Assembly: GCF_022410515.1 (NCBI RefSeq) | Contig: NZ_JACSDI010000012.1 | Location: 1-64,000, forward strand | Source: Shewanella cutis | GTDB lineage: Bacteria > Pseudomonadota > Gammaproteobacteria > Enterobacterales > Shewanellaceae | Reading direction: 5' to 3' | Length of the DNA: 64,000 bases | Part shown: in pieces, positions 7,939-16,590 of the stretch | Numbering within the stretch: position 1 is the first letter of the stretch | How the letters are laid out: every line of letters begins with the position of its first letter | Position numbers and translations under genes: made by a program | The notes under the pieces: generated by a model | The model's input: the letters and a program-made list of their open reading frames with translations, nothing else | What the model was told of the DNA's origin: nothing | Database searches by the model: none

Positions 7939-9192
7939 GTGGATTCTAAAGTTGTTGGTGCGTGGGTCGTTCATCACGCAAATAAGCTGCAAACTGTGTC
8001 TCACCAACCTCAATATTCTGAAATTGAATATGCTGGGAAGCTCGGAAAGTTAATGTCAGCGATCACGTCTGACAACAGAAGAATATTGCCAAAAAACCAT
8101 GTAGAGTCCCTAGCCGTTTCTGCAAACATAGATAAATACTCGGTTGATAGCTTTTTACAGAAATTGTCAGAACATAAACTTGTAGATGTATCTGATGGGA
8201 ATGTTAGCGTTATAGGTTTGACCAGTTCGGCAGTACTTTCACATGTAGATAATATATTTAAAGGGCTATCTCCATCCAATAATCAGAAAGCAGTTATTGA
8301 ACTTGCCGAGCTTAGTTCGGGTCGCCCACGCACTGGTGCTGAGTTGAAGGAGTATTTGGGTGATACTTACAAAATAAGTTCAGCTAATGTTACTCAGTTG
8401 ATGTCAGACAGTGAGGGAATAGGATTTATAGACTATGAACCGTTGAGTGACAAAGAAAATCTATACTATAACGGTAATATTTTTAGACGTGATAACCCCG
8501 TTAAGGTGCATAGAGTTCTTTCTGCATTAAATCAATCAGAAATTCATTTAACCAATCAAATCAATGGTGAACTTAAAATTAAAGGCTGTCTTAACGTTGA
8601 GTATGTGAAAAGAGTGCTTGGAGAAAATTTATTTACAAAATTAGCTATAGTTGGTCTTTACGATATAAACGTAGTAAGTAATTCAAGTGAACAAGCTGGA
8701 TTTGTAACTTTACCATCAGCATTTACTAAGTATACAGATCCACTAGTTGATGACGCTTTTGATTTAGCAAAGGCTTTTGTAAGCTCTATTACCTATGGAA
8801 TGACCAAAAGCTATTGGGAACGCGGAAAAATTCAGGATGTGACATTGTTAGTTGGTGCTTTAATTAGAGGTAATGAAATTGGGCCAGTACCTGCTATCGG
8901 ACAAGATTATAGAATTTTGGAGCTAAAAGGAGTCGTTGCCGTCCGACAAGGTGAAAAAAATGGACGTCGGGGTCCAATGATGAGATTGCTTAAAAAGGAA
9001 ATTGGCGAGCTAGCCTTGAAAGTCCTCACCGAGGGGACTGCGAGTGAAGACGCTCTAACTGAATTAACAGGTTCTTCCGTAACAAGTTATACCGGCCCAG
9101 AGACAAACAGAATTAAAATAAAAAAAGATATTGATATACATCCGAATGTAAAATTAGGTCTTCTTGACGCGTTACGTACAGGAGGTATGTGA
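7939..9192 (+). CDS. cargo cassette 1, gene A: unknown 417-aa protein, winged-helix-like
   Basis: I do not recognise a family. The protein reads as a string of winged-helix-like modules: residues ~50-100 (VESLAVSANIDKYSVDSFLQ), ~110-160 (NQKAVIELAELSSGRPRTGA) and a C-terminal ~270-400 part with a basic patch (EKNGRRGPMMRLLKK). GTG start at 7939, 7 nt after AAGGGG. The base composition is visibly AT-richer than the surrounding phage genes, pointing to separate origin. It overlaps gene B by one base in TGATG fashion, so the two form a translationally coupled unit. Placed between the activator and lysis genes, where transposable phages carry extra genes. A DNA-sensing or regulatory partner of the nuclease is plausible but unproven. 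Confidence 0.8.
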   Translation: MDSKVVGAWVVHHANKLQTVSHQPQYSEIEYAGKLGKLMSAITSDNRRILPKNHVESLAVSANIDKYSVDSFLQKLSEHKLVDVSDGNVSVIGLTSSAVLSHVDNIFKGLSPSNNQKAVIELAELSSGRPRTGAELKEYLGDTYKISSANVTQLMSDSEGIGFIDYEPLSDKENLYYNGNIFRRDNPVKVHRVLSALNQSEIHLTNQINGELKIKGCLNVEYVKRVLGENLFTKLAIVGLYDINVVSNSSEQAGFVTLPSAFTKYTDPLVDDAFDLAKAFVSSITYGMTKSYWERGKIQDVTLLVGALIRGNEIGPVPAIGQDYRILELKGVVAVRQGEKNGRRGPMMRLLKKEIGELALKVLTEGTASEDALTELTGSSVTSYTGPETNRIKIKKDIDIHPNVKLGLLDALRTGGM

Positions 9193-10235
9193 TGGCTGCA
9201 ACAGGTACTAAAGGTTACGAGATGGAGGAAGCTCTGAGAAGCTATTTTCTTCAGTCTGGATATTACGTTATACGGGGAATGCCTTTGGTCCATGAAGGGG
9301 ATTTTGTGACCGATGTAGATTTATGGCTTTACTCTCGAGGTTCTCCTCTATCTCGAGAGTTAGCAATTGTCGATATAAAAAACAAAAAACAACCACAAGC
9401 GATGGAACGAATCTTATGGGTAGCTGGACTTAAGAGATTGCTGGGTGTTGATAAAGCAATTGTTGCAACAACTGACAGGCGTGCAAGTTTAGAAACATTT
9501 GCAAGACAATTAGATGTACAGGTTCTGAACGGTAATTTTCTTTCTAAAGTAAAAAGTTATGAACCGTCCCACAAAATTAGAATTTCTGAGGAAGAGTTTA
9601 TAAAGGAAATCCTAAGTGATGATTTGGGAAAGTTTGATGGTGATTGGAAAAAACAAGTTGATGAATGTAGAGCTAAGTTATTGTCAGGAATAGATTTTGA
9701 TACGTTTAATTATTTGCTTATTCGTGCTGAATTTTTCTTAAATGAAATTATTTTAAAACCATATAAGAAAAATGCAGCTATACGCTGTCTTTATCTGATT
9801 TTGTCTTATTCATTGATATGTATGGATTATTTGTTTAAAGAGTTGTCTTTTAGAACTCACGGAGAAAGGAATACACTGATATTTGAGGGAATAAAGTTCG
9901 GCACGAAGGGAAAAGCTGGTCTTCAAATGTTGCTTGGTGTTTCATCTGCTCTTGTTACTAGCTATTTACCAGATGGAAGTGGTGCAGCAGCTATAATCAA
10001 GAAAGGTTTATTAGATGAGTTAAATAATAGCAGAGCACACATCTTGGCTGATTACCTATCTGAAAGTGAAGTTAACAAGCACTCTTTTGGTCAGGCTAAG
10101 TTGTTTGAGCAAGTAGCTATGAGTGTAAATATTCCTTCTATTATTGATATGCCGCATGAAGCTAAATCATATATTGGATGCTTATGTGATTATTGGGGCT
10201 TCGATAGAGTATTGTGCTTCGATAGTTTGACCTGA
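9192..10235 (+). CDS. cargo cassette 1, gene B: PD-(D/E)XK nuclease-like protein
   Basis: A 347-aa protein whose first ~110 residues match the restriction-endonuclease-like fold: an initial helix with glutamates (KGYEMEEALRSYFLQSGYYV, as in Hjc/Mrr-type enzymes), then TDVDLWLY (D43), then IVDIKNKK giving the D61-x-K63 pair, then a helix and VDKAIVATT. The remaining ~230 residues are helical, with a hydrophobic stretch (CLYLILSYSLICMDYLF) and no recognised domain. ATG 9192 follows a perfect GGAGGT at 9181-9186; GTG 9189 is too close to it. AT-rich like gene A. Function inferred as a DNA- or RNA-cleaving effector, perhaps defensive. Confidence 0.8.
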   Translation: MAATGTKGYEMEEALRSYFLQSGYYVIRGMPLVHEGDFVTDVDLWLYSRGSPLSRELAIVDIKNKKQPQAMERILWVAGLKRLLGVDKAIVATTDRRASLETFARQLDVQVLNGNFLSKVKSYEPSHKIRISEEEFIKEILSDDLGKFDGDWKKQVDECRAKLLSGIDFDTFNYLLIRAEFFLNEIILKPYKKNAAIRCLYLILSYSLICMDYLFKELSFRTHGERNTLIFEGIKFGTKGKAGLQMLLGVSSALVTSYLPDGSGAAAIIKKGLLDELNNSRAHILADYLSESEVNKHSFGQAKLFEQVAMSVNIPSIIDMPHEAKSYIGCLCDYWGFDRVLCFDSLT

Positions 10236-10241
10236 AAATTA

Positions 10242-10267
10242 TAATCCCGAAACCTTTCCAATCCGCT
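10242..10267 (+). repeat. 26-bp direct repeat, copy 1 (after cargo cassette 1)
   Basis: This sequence, beginning TAATCCCGAAACC and ending CAATCCGCT, occurs identically at 19435-19460. Both copies lie directly downstream of an AT-rich cargo cassette and upstream of backbone genes, so they probably mark the cassette boundary. Confidence 0.85.
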
Positions 10268-10279
10268 CCAAACCCTTAA

Positions 10280-10319
10280 GCCGAGACAATGAACCCATGT
10301 TCACTGTCTCGGTTTTTTT
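10280..10319 (+). terminator. rho-independent terminator ending cargo cassette 1
   Basis: CCGAGACA pairs with TGTCTCGG, the inner TGAAC/GTTCA extends the stem past one mismatch, and a run of seven T follows. It isolates the cargo operon from the lysis genes, implying a separate promoter for one of them. Confidence 0.85.
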
Positions 10320-10667
10320 ATGGCCTTCATTTCACATAACAAGGTTCGCAGCGGCGTTAACAGCATGCCGATTGCCAACGCGCGACCCTCTGGCTTTCAC
10401 ATCAGTCGCATTCAAAACCGAGTCTATCGGCAGTGCGCTTTAGACGGGTTTAATGCCCGCATCAAAGCGCACTTAGCCGCAGAGAATGCAGGCGATGTGC
10501 CTGCAAATCTCGAACAAAAAGTCCCACTTTATAGCCACAGCGCTACCCGCCAGAGTTATTACTCCCAGGGCTGGCATGCCGTCACCTATCTGCACGTATT
10601 GAGAGCAAAGGAAAAAGCCCGCGAACAACGCAAGGCACAAGCTATGGCGGTGCCGAATGAACAGTAA
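10320..10667 (+). CDS. hypothetical phage protein upstream of endolysin
   Basis: A 115-aa basic protein of unknown function, rich in alanine and lysine at the C terminus (LRAKEKAREQRKAQAMAVP). Its first ATG (10320) sits at the end of the terminator T-run with no ribosome-binding site; ATG 10365 is an in-frame alternative. The 3' end overlaps the endolysin start by 11 nt. Confidence 0.55.
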   Translation: MAFISHNKVRSGVNSMPIANARPSGFHISRIQNRVYRQCALDGFNARIKAHLAAENAGDVPANLEQKVPLYSHSATRQSYYSQGWHAVTYLHVLRAKEKAREQRKAQAMAVPNEQ

Positions 10668-11229
10668 ACTCAAGGCATTTTTAATGGCCGCAGGCTTAAG
10701 CTCAGCTGCAATTACTGGCGCACAGCTTACCGATAAATGGGAGGGCAATAGCCTAACGGTTTATGTCGATGCGGTAGGCGTACTCACCGCTTGCCGTGGC
10801 CACACAAGTAAAGACTTAAAGCTTGGGCAAACCTTTACAGAGCAGCAATGCATGGAGATTTTTGCCAAGGATATCGCCCGTGCTGATAAGCAGCTGCTGC
10901 AACTCACGGCCCCTGCAAGGCTCACTGACGGCGAGCACGCGGCTTACCTGTCGTTTATGCATTGGGCGGGATACGGCAACTTTGCCAGCTCAACTCTGCG
11001 TAAAAAGTTACTTGCGGGGGATCGTGTGGGAGCCTGCATGGAGTTAACCCAGGCATGTTCTACCAACTCCCCCACGCCTCAACATCCAGCGGGTGAGCGC
11101 GTCTGCAATGGTTGGACGTATGGCACCCGCCTAGGTGTCAAAGTACGCCTTAATGGGCTGATTAAACGCCGAGCCGAAGAGCAAGCCATTTGCTTATCCG
11201 AACTCACAGCCGGAGGGATAACGCAATGA
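10657..11229 (+). CDS. endolysin, GH24 lysozyme with signal-arrest-release-like N terminus
   Basis: A 190-aa muramidase that cuts peptidoglycan for lysis. The T4-lysozyme triad spacing is exact: E29 (KWEGNSL), D38 (YVDAVG), T44 (VLTACRGHT). The N terminus (LKAFLMAAGLSSAAITGAQL) is a weakly hydrophobic, glycine/alanine-rich segment of the kind that acts as a releasable signal anchor, so no classical holin need be adjacent, and none is seen. Cys46 and further cysteines (C57 region, C127-C133 region) could form regulatory disulfides. Coupled to Rz by an ATGA overlap. Confidence 0.92.
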   Translation: MNSKLKAFLMAAGLSSAAITGAQLTDKWEGNSLTVYVDAVGVLTACRGHTSKDLKLGQTFTEQQCMEIFAKDIARADKQLLQLTAPARLTDGEHAAYLSFMHWAGYGNFASSTLRKKLLAGDRVGACMELTQACSTNSPTPQHPAGERVCNGWTYGTRLGVKVRLNGLIKRRAEEQAICLSELTAGGITQ

Positions 11230-11795
11230 CGCCCGCCCAAATTAGTACCGCTATTCAATGGCTAACTGTGTCGTTTTTTGTGGCAGTGCTTTGTTTAGCT
11301 CAATACCAATTAGCGACAACAAGAAACCAACTTACCCAAGCGCTCGCAGATAAATCAACGCTGCAAACCGATGCGGATAACTTGGCGGAAAGCTTGCGCA
11401 AATCCGATGCGGATAAGGCCGCATTAGCGGCTGAGTCAGATCAGCTTGCCCTGCAATTACAGCAAGTCTCGCTGCAAAAGGCAGCGCTAATAGGCCGCCA
11501 TCAAGCCATTAAAAATCAACTCAATCAACTGTTGCAGGACACTACCAATGAAGATGCTAAAGCATGGCGCGATGCTCATGTGCCTAACGATGTTGTGCGC
11601 TTGCTCAGCCACGCAGCCGATTGTGCGCAACGTGCCCGTTTACACGACAGCCTATGTATTGCCGCCCGTAGTACTGATGCGCGAGTGCCAAGTGACCCAA
11701 GTGCCACAACCCGTGCTCCAGTGCCTACTGACGCAGCAAACCGTGTGCCTAGCCAATCCCGCAATGGCCGAGCTGATGCTGTCTCTGCTCGCTGA
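11226..11795 (+). CDS. Rz-like inner-membrane spanin
   Basis: A 189-aa protein with one N-terminal membrane segment (LTVSFFVAVLCLAQYQLA) and a long periplasmic coiled coil (residues ~30-110), the layout of an i-spanin that bridges to the outer-membrane lipoprotein Rz1 and fuses the membranes at lysis. The start ATG 11226 overlaps the endolysin stop. The last third is low-complexity because the same DNA encodes Rz1 in another frame. Confidence 0.85.
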   Translation: MTPAQISTAIQWLTVSFFVAVLCLAQYQLATTRNQLTQALADKSTLQTDADNLAESLRKSDADKAALAAESDQLALQLQQVSLQKAALIGRHQAIKNQLNQLLQDTTNEDAKAWRDAHVPNDVVRLLSHAADCAQRARLHDSLCIAARSTDARVPSDPSATTRAPVPTDAANRVPSQSRNGRADAVSAR

Positions 11796-11871
11796 CTTAG
11801 GGCAATGCAACCTTGACTGGCAAGCCCTGCACGATTGGCGGCAACGGCACCAAACAGACCAAACAAAATAA
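11548..11871 (+). CDS. Rz1-like outer-membrane lipoprotein, overlapping Rz
   Basis: A 107-aa protein read in a different frame across the Rz 3' half and 76 nt beyond its stop. A signal peptide ends in the lipobox LCAC (Cys19), giving a short lipoprotein; the proline-containing region VYTTAYVLPPVVL follows. Overlap of Rz1 with Rz is a known phage architecture. Forms the spanin pair with the preceding gene. Confidence 0.85.
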   Translation: MKMLKHGAMLMCLTMLCACSATQPIVRNVPVYTTAYVLPPVVLMRECQVTQVPQPVLQCLLTQQTVCLANPAMAELMLSLLADLGQCNLDWQALHDWRQRHQTDQTK

Positions 11872-11891
11872 GCCAAATATGAGGGATAGGC

Positions 11892-12104
11892 ATGGATGAA
11901 AACGATTGGGCTAGCACGATGGAAACCCGCGAGCGTGATGCTTGCATTGATGTCGTCCGCCACAAACAACAGCCTCAAGGTAATGGCATTTGCATTGATT
12001 GCCATGAGGCGGTGGAGCCAGAACGACGCACAGCCCAGCGCTGTATTAGTTGCCAACAGGATGAAGATAAGCGCCAAAAGCAGCGCTATGGGACGCGTTT
12101 ATGA
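11892..12104 (+). CDS. DksA/TraR-type C4 zinc-finger protein
   Basis: A 70-aa protein with the C4 zinc finger CIDCHEAVEPERRTAQRCISC near the C terminus, as in TraR/YbiI and Mu-like phage homologues. By family, TraR-type proteins bind the RNA polymerase secondary channel and change promoter use without ppGpp. GAGGGATAGG precedes ATG 11892. It overlaps the next gene by 4 nt (ATGA). Confidence 0.88.
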   Translation: MDENDWASTMETRERDACIDVVRHKQQPQGNGICIDCHEAVEPERRTAQRCISCQQDEDKRQKQRYGTRL

Positions 12105-12436
12105 TCGAATCGTTATTTGAATTTTTCGGCAAATACTGGGGCTTTATTGGCAGTGTGATTAGCGTGTTCTGCGCCTTGCTCATGGCGTGGTTTAGCACGC
12201 GCTTTACCCCACGCATTGAGCACGAAAAGATCGTCCAAGCGGTGGCCGAAATCGACAAGCGCCTAAGCGAAACCGAAATGCAATTGGAGTACATGCCGAC
12301 CCGCGACGAACTGCATGCCCTAGATAAAACCCTCGAAGGCTTAGGTGCTCGCTTTGGCGCAATGGAACAAGGCATTAGGCGACTCGAAACCAAGACCGAC
12401 ATGCTACTCGAAAACGAACTAAAAGGAGGCCATTAA
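12101..12436 (+). CDS. DUF2730-type membrane-anchored coiled-coil protein
   Basis: A 111-aa protein with an N-terminal membrane helix (WGFIGSVISVFCALLMAWF) and a coiled-coil tail (residues ~45-105). DUF2730 proteins lie at this place in Mu-like prophages, before the small terminase; the role is not known. Overlaps neighbours on both sides by 1-4 nt. Confidence 0.8.
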   Translation: MIESLFEFFGKYWGFIGSVISVFCALLMAWFSTRFTPRIEHEKIVQAVAEIDKRLSETEMQLEYMPTRDELHALDKTLEGLGARFGAMEQGIRRLETKTDMLLENELKGGH

Positions 12437-12747
12437 TGGCGATGCAGCAAATTATCAATGAGCACCAACGCCTTGTGGTGCTTCGATTACTAACCGAAGC
12501 GGGAGCCTTCGCACTCAATGAGTCCATCTTACAAGATGGCTTGATTGCCTATGGTCTCGACATTAGCCGCGACTCGTTAAAGGTGCAGCTGGCTTGGCTG
12601 GCCGAGCAAGGACTGATTAAAACCGAGTTAGTGGGCAATCCTTTGCAAAAACAGTTGACCACCGCCACCCTAACAGGTCGCGGCCAAGATGTAGCCACAG
12701 GCCGCGCAACAGTGCCAGGCGTTAAGCGTCCACGGGCGGGAGAATAG
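12436..12747 (+). CDS. Mu gp26-like winged-helix protein
   Basis: A 103-aa protein with a winged-helix reading (VLRLLTEAGAFALNESILQD ... LKVQLAWLAEQGLIKTE). Equivalents precede the small terminase in Mu-like phages. Possibly a regulator or a packaging accessory factor; no direct evidence for either. Confidence 0.78.
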   Translation: MAMQQIINEHQRLVVLRLLTEAGAFALNESILQDGLIAYGLDISRDSLKVQLAWLAEQGLIKTELVGNPLQKQLTTATLTGRGQDVATGRATVPGVKRPRAGE

Positions 12748-12749
12748 CC

Positions 12750-13334
12750 ATGGCAGCATCCCATACCGACAGTCCCACCCGAGGCCGCCGCTCTAAAGTG
12801 GATTTGCTGCCTGCCAATATCCGCAAACGCCTCGATGCTGGGCTGCGCGATGGTTCTATTCAGCAGACTGAGTTACTTGAAGAAATCAATGCCCTTATCA
12901 AAGCAGCAGGACTGCCTAAGGATAATTTTCTGTCTCGCGCTGGTATTAACCGCTATGCCACCAAAATGGAAGCCGTAGGTAAATCCCTAAGGGAAATGCG
13001 CGAGATCACCCAAGTGTGGACGGCAGAACTGGGCGATAAACCCACGGGCGAAGTCACTAAACTCATCCTTGAAATGGCACGTTCACAGCTATTTAAAGCC
13101 CTGTTAAACGAGTCTGAAACGGGCGAAGCTGCCGACGTAGGCATGATTAAAGATGCCATGCTGGCGGTGCAACGCTTGGAGTCTGCCGCCATGGCCAGCC
13201 ATAAGCGCGAGAAGGAGATTCGCCAAGCCTTTGCCACCGAGGCTGCCAATGCCGCCGAGAAGGTGGCCAAGTCAGCTGGCTTGACCCGCGAGGCCGTGGC
13301 CCAGCTAAAAAATGAAATCTTGGGTATTGCATAA
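12750..13334 (+). CDS. small terminase subunit, Mu gp27-like (DUF3486)
   Basis: A 194-aa member of DUF3486, assigned as small terminase in Mu-like phages, recognising DNA for headful packaging. The N-terminal motif RGRRSKVDLLPANIRKRLD and the following HTH-like helices (~25-75) are characteristic, with a long helical oligomerisation part after. Stop and the next ATG overlap by one base (TAATG). Confidence 0.88.
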   Translation: MAASHTDSPTRGRRSKVDLLPANIRKRLDAGLRDGSIQQTELLEEINALIKAAGLPKDNFLSRAGINRYATKMEAVGKSLREMREITQVWTAELGDKPTGEVTKLILEMARSQLFKALLNESETGEAADVGMIKDAMLAVQRLESAAMASHKREKEIRQAFATEAANAAEKVAKSAGLTREAVAQLKNEILGIA

Positions 13335-14974
13335 TGACGATTAAAAGCAAAGTTCTCGGTGTGGCCACAGCGGTAGCGTTAGCCATCACGCCAACGGCAA
13401 GCAGCTTTGATCCATCGTATGAGGCAAGTTGCTTAAGTCGCTTTGATCCTAAAGAGGTGCTGCTCGGTTATCAAAAGCGCTGGATAGCCGACGAGTCGCC
13501 GCTCAAGATTGCCGAAAAATCCCGCCGCACCGGCTTAACGTGGGCCGAAGCCGCCGACGCGGCACTGACCGCTGGCGCAGCCCGTGGCCAAGGCGGTACC
13601 AACCACTTTTATGTGGGCAGTAACAAGGAGATGGCACGTGAGTTTATCGATGCCGCTGCCATGTGGGCCAAGGTTTTCGACAAAGCAGCGGGCGAAATCC
13701 AAGAGGAAATGTTTGTCGATGATGGCCAAGATGGCAAAGAGATCCTGACCTTTGCCATTTACTTTGCCTCTGGCTTTAAAATCCAAGCGCTCAGCTCTAA
13801 CCCCTCAAACCTGCGCGGTATGCAAGGCAATGTCACCATTGACGAGGCCGCATTCCACGACCGTTTAGCCGAAGTCCTTAAGGCTGCACTGGCGCTCACT
13901 ATGTGGGGCGCAAAAGTGCGCCTTATCTCTACCCATAACGGTATCGATAACCTGTTTAACGAGCTGATTAACGATTCCCGTGCAGGTAAGAAAGACTACA
14001 GTATTCACCGTGTCACCTTGGATGATGCCTGTAGCGATGGGCTTTACCAGCGTATCTGCCAAATCCGTGGCATAGCGTGGAGCCAAGCCGCCGAAGATGA
14101 GTGGAAAGCCAAGCTGCTTAAGGCCACCGCTACAGAAGAGGACGCGCTGGAAGAGTACTTCTGCGTACCTAAATCGGGTGGAGGTTCGTACCTAAGCCGC
14201 GCCTTGATTGAGTCTCGCATGGCAAGCATTGAACAGAGTGGGCCAGTTATCCGGCTTGAGAAAAAGAACGACTTTGGTGAATGGCCAGAGGGGTTACGAA
14301 CTGCCGAGATCGCTGACTGGTGTAGCCGCGAGCTGTTGCCCATACTGCTTACCCTCGACCAGTCACGCCCCCATGTCTTTGGAGAGGACTTTGCCCGCAG
14401 TGGCGACTTAACCGTGATCGATGTGGGCGAAATAGCCCAAGACTTACATATTAAAACCAAGCTGCAGGTCGAGCTTAAAAATATTCCCTTTCGCCAACAA
14501 GAGCAGATCCTGTTTTACATTGTGGATCGCCTTCCGCGCTTGCGCGGTGGTGCTATGGATGCACGCGGTAATGGCCAAGCACTGGCTGAGTACGCCAGAG
14601 ACCGTTACGGCTCCGAGGTGATCGAGTGTGTCATGCTGTCGGAGAGCTTTTACCGCGAACAGATGCCGCGCTTTAAGTCCCACTTTGAAGATGCACTGCT
14701 CACTATTCCCCGTGATGACGATACCCGTGCCGACTTGCAAGCGCTGGTGATTAACAAACGTGGCACCCCATGCCTTGGTGATGTGCGCACAGGCAAAGAA
14801 AAAGAACGCCACGGCGATGCTGCGATCAGTTTATTCCTGATGATCTATGCCACCACGCTCGATGGTGCGCCCATCGAATTTACCCCTATCCCTAAGAGTG
14901 ATCACCGCAATCCAAATGCCCATGCAAGTGCCCATGAGGATGATGATCATCAACTGCAGCGAGGTTGCTGGTAA
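13334..14974 (+). CDS. large terminase subunit, Mu gp28-like
   Basis: A 546-aa packaging motor. The ATPase has a Walker-A-like KSRRTGLTW (residues 62-70) and Walker B NVTIDEAAF; the RNase-H-like nuclease begins at GEDFARSGDLTVIDVG and includes the DARGNGQALAEYA and HGDAAI segments. Length fits Mu gp28 (551). Unusually, residues 1-24 (KSKVLGVATAVALAITPTAS) look like a signal peptide, which makes no sense for a cytoplasmic ATPase; GTG codon 9 is a possible alternative start. Coupled to the portal gene by TAATG. Confidence 0.93.
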   Translation: MTIKSKVLGVATAVALAITPTASSFDPSYEASCLSRFDPKEVLLGYQKRWIADESPLKIAEKSRRTGLTWAEAADAALTAGAARGQGGTNHFYVGSNKEMAREFIDAAAMWAKVFDKAAGEIQEEMFVDDGQDGKEILTFAIYFASGFKIQALSSNPSNLRGMQGNVTIDEAAFHDRLAEVLKAALALTMWGAKVRLISTHNGIDNLFNELINDSRAGKKDYSIHRVTLDDACSDGLYQRICQIRGIAWSQAAEDEWKAKLLKATATEEDALEEYFCVPKSGGGSYLSRALIESRMASIEQSGPVIRLEKKNDFGEWPEGLRTAEIADWCSRELLPILLTLDQSRPHVFGEDFARSGDLTVIDVGEIAQDLHIKTKLQVELKNIPFRQQEQILFYIVDRLPRLRGGAMDARGNGQALAEYARDRYGSEVIECVMLSESFYREQMPRFKSHFEDALLTIPRDDDTRADLQALVINKRGTPCLGDVRTGKEKERHGDAAISLFLMIYATTLDGAPIEFTPIPKSDHRNPNAHASAHEDDDHQLQRGCW

Positions 14975-16590
14975 TGCAAGAGAAAACAACGGAATCACGG
15001 ATTTTAGACGCCAGTGGTCGCCCCTTTAAACAGCGTGAGGCCAAGGAGCTGCAAACCGACGATGTGCGCCTAGCTGGGCTACACCGCACCTTTAGCAATC
15101 ATCCTAGCAGCGGGTTAACGCCCGCCAGTGCTGCCAGTATTTTACTGAGCGCCGAGCAAGGGGATCTTATCGCCCAATGTGAGTTAGCCGAGGATATCGA
15201 AGAGAAAGACGGCCATCTTTATGCCGAGCTGGATAAGCGCAAACGGGCACTCCTCGGTGTGGATTTTTATCTTGTGCCACCGCGTAACCCCAGCGCGCAA
15301 GAAAAGCAGGATACAGAGTACTTGCAAGAAATGCTGGAGGAAGGCAACTGGCTTAAGTCACTGATTAAGTCGATGAGTGATGCCATTCTCAAGGGCTTTA
15401 GCATGCACGAGCTTGCCTGGTCGCGTGAGCTGGGCGAGTGGTTTATCGAGGTGCCAGAGTATCGCGATCCCTCGTGGTTTATGACCCACCCCGACCACCG
15501 CAACGAGCTGCGCCTATGTGACTCAAGTGTTGAGGGGGCAGAGTTGTGGCCCTTTGGTTGGATCAAGCATATTCACCCCGCCAAGTCGGGCTATGTGAGC
15601 CGCAGTGGTTTGGTACGCCAGTTGATCTGGCCATTCATTTTTAAAAACTACAGTGTGCGCGACTTGGCCGAGTTCCTTGAGATCTACGGTTTACCGCTGC
15701 GCATTGGTCAGTATCCAGCGGGAGCCAACGACGCGGAAAAGCGTGCGCTATTAAACGCGGTAATGAGCATTGGCCACAATGCGGGCGGCATTATGCCCAA
15801 GGGCATGGTAATGGATTTTCATAGCGCCGCCACAGGTCAAGCCGATCCGTTTGAACTCATGATGACATGGGCTGAAAAGACCATGAGCAAGGTTATCTTG
15901 GGCGGCACCTTAACCACCCAAGCCGATGGTAAAAGCTCCACCAATGCGTTAGGTAACGTGCATAACGAGGTACGCCAAGAGTTGCGTGATGCCGACCTTG
16001 CACTGATTGCCGAAACCCTTACCCGTGATTTAATTGCGCCCCTCTATGCACTTAACTGCAAAAGCTACCACAGCCATCGCCGCCACCCGCGCTTAGTGTT
16101 TGATACCACCGAGGCCGAAGATTTACGCGCCTTGGCCTATCCGTTGCGGGCGTTTGTGAGTATGGGCATGCAGATCCCGCAAAACTGGCTGCATGAAAAG
16201 ACCCGTATACCTAAACCTGCTAATGGCGAAGCTGTGCTGGTGATCCAACAGGACGACCCTAATGCCACTGCTGCCAGCCAGACGGCCTTGGCAGCACTCT
16301 ATGCGAAAGAGGGGGCTGCGAAAGAGGGAGCCGCTCAGCAGCTAGATGCCTCGTTAAATGAACCCAGTCAAACCGCTTTAGATAAGGCGCTCGATGCACT
16401 CACCCAAGGGCAAATGAGTGAAGCCTATATGGCGATGGTAGAGCCATTACTGGCACAACTGCAGAGCGAGCCAGAGCAGCTGCGCGCCCAGCTGGAACAG
16501 GACTATCCCAACATGGATACCGAGCAGCTTACCGAAACACTTGCGCGGTTAATGTTTGTGGCTGAACTGTGGGGAATGGCTAATGCCTGA
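14974..16590 (+). CDS. portal protein, Mu gp29-like (DUF935)
   Basis: A 538-aa portal that forms the dodecameric DNA gate of the head. DUF935 family hallmarks: GLTPASAASILLSAEQGDL, FSMHELAWSRELGEWFIEVPEYRD, and KSYHSHRRHPRLVFDT. The C-terminal ~130 residues are helical and low-complexity, containing a near-perfect duplication of the hexapeptide KEGAA around residue 440. Start set at ATG 14974, overlapping the terminase stop. Confidence 0.92.
   Translation: MQEKTTESRILDASGRPFKQREAKELQTDDVRLAGLHRTFSNHPSSGLTPASAASILLSAEQGDLIAQCELAEDIEEKDGHLYAELDKRKRALLGVDFYLVPPRNPSAQEKQDTEYLQEMLEEGNWLKSLIKSMSDAILKGFSMHELAWSRELGEWFIEVPEYRDPSWFMTHPDHRNELRLCDSSVEGAELWPFGWIKHIHPAKSGYVSRSGLVRQLIWPFIFKNYSVRDLAEFLEIYGLPLRIGQYPAGANDAEKRALLNAVMSIGHNAGGIMPKGMVMDFHSAATGQADPFELMMTWAEKTMSKVILGGTLTTQADGKSSTNALGNVHNEVRQELRDADLALIAETLTRDLIAPLYALNCKSYHSHRRHPRLVFDTTEAEDLRALAYPLRAFVSMGMQIPQNWLHEKTRIPKPANGEAVLVIQQDDPNATAASQTALAALYAKEGAAKEGAAQQLDASLNEPSQTALDKALDALTQGQMSEAYMAMVEPLLAQLQSEPEQLRAQLEQDYPNMDTEQLTETLARLMFVAELWGMANA

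Noticed and set aside
11576..12077. Antisense frames of 129 and 141 aa over the spanin region
   Set aside because: This DNA already codes in two sense frames (Rz and Rz1), which causes long open antisense frames; no start signals or recognisable protein.
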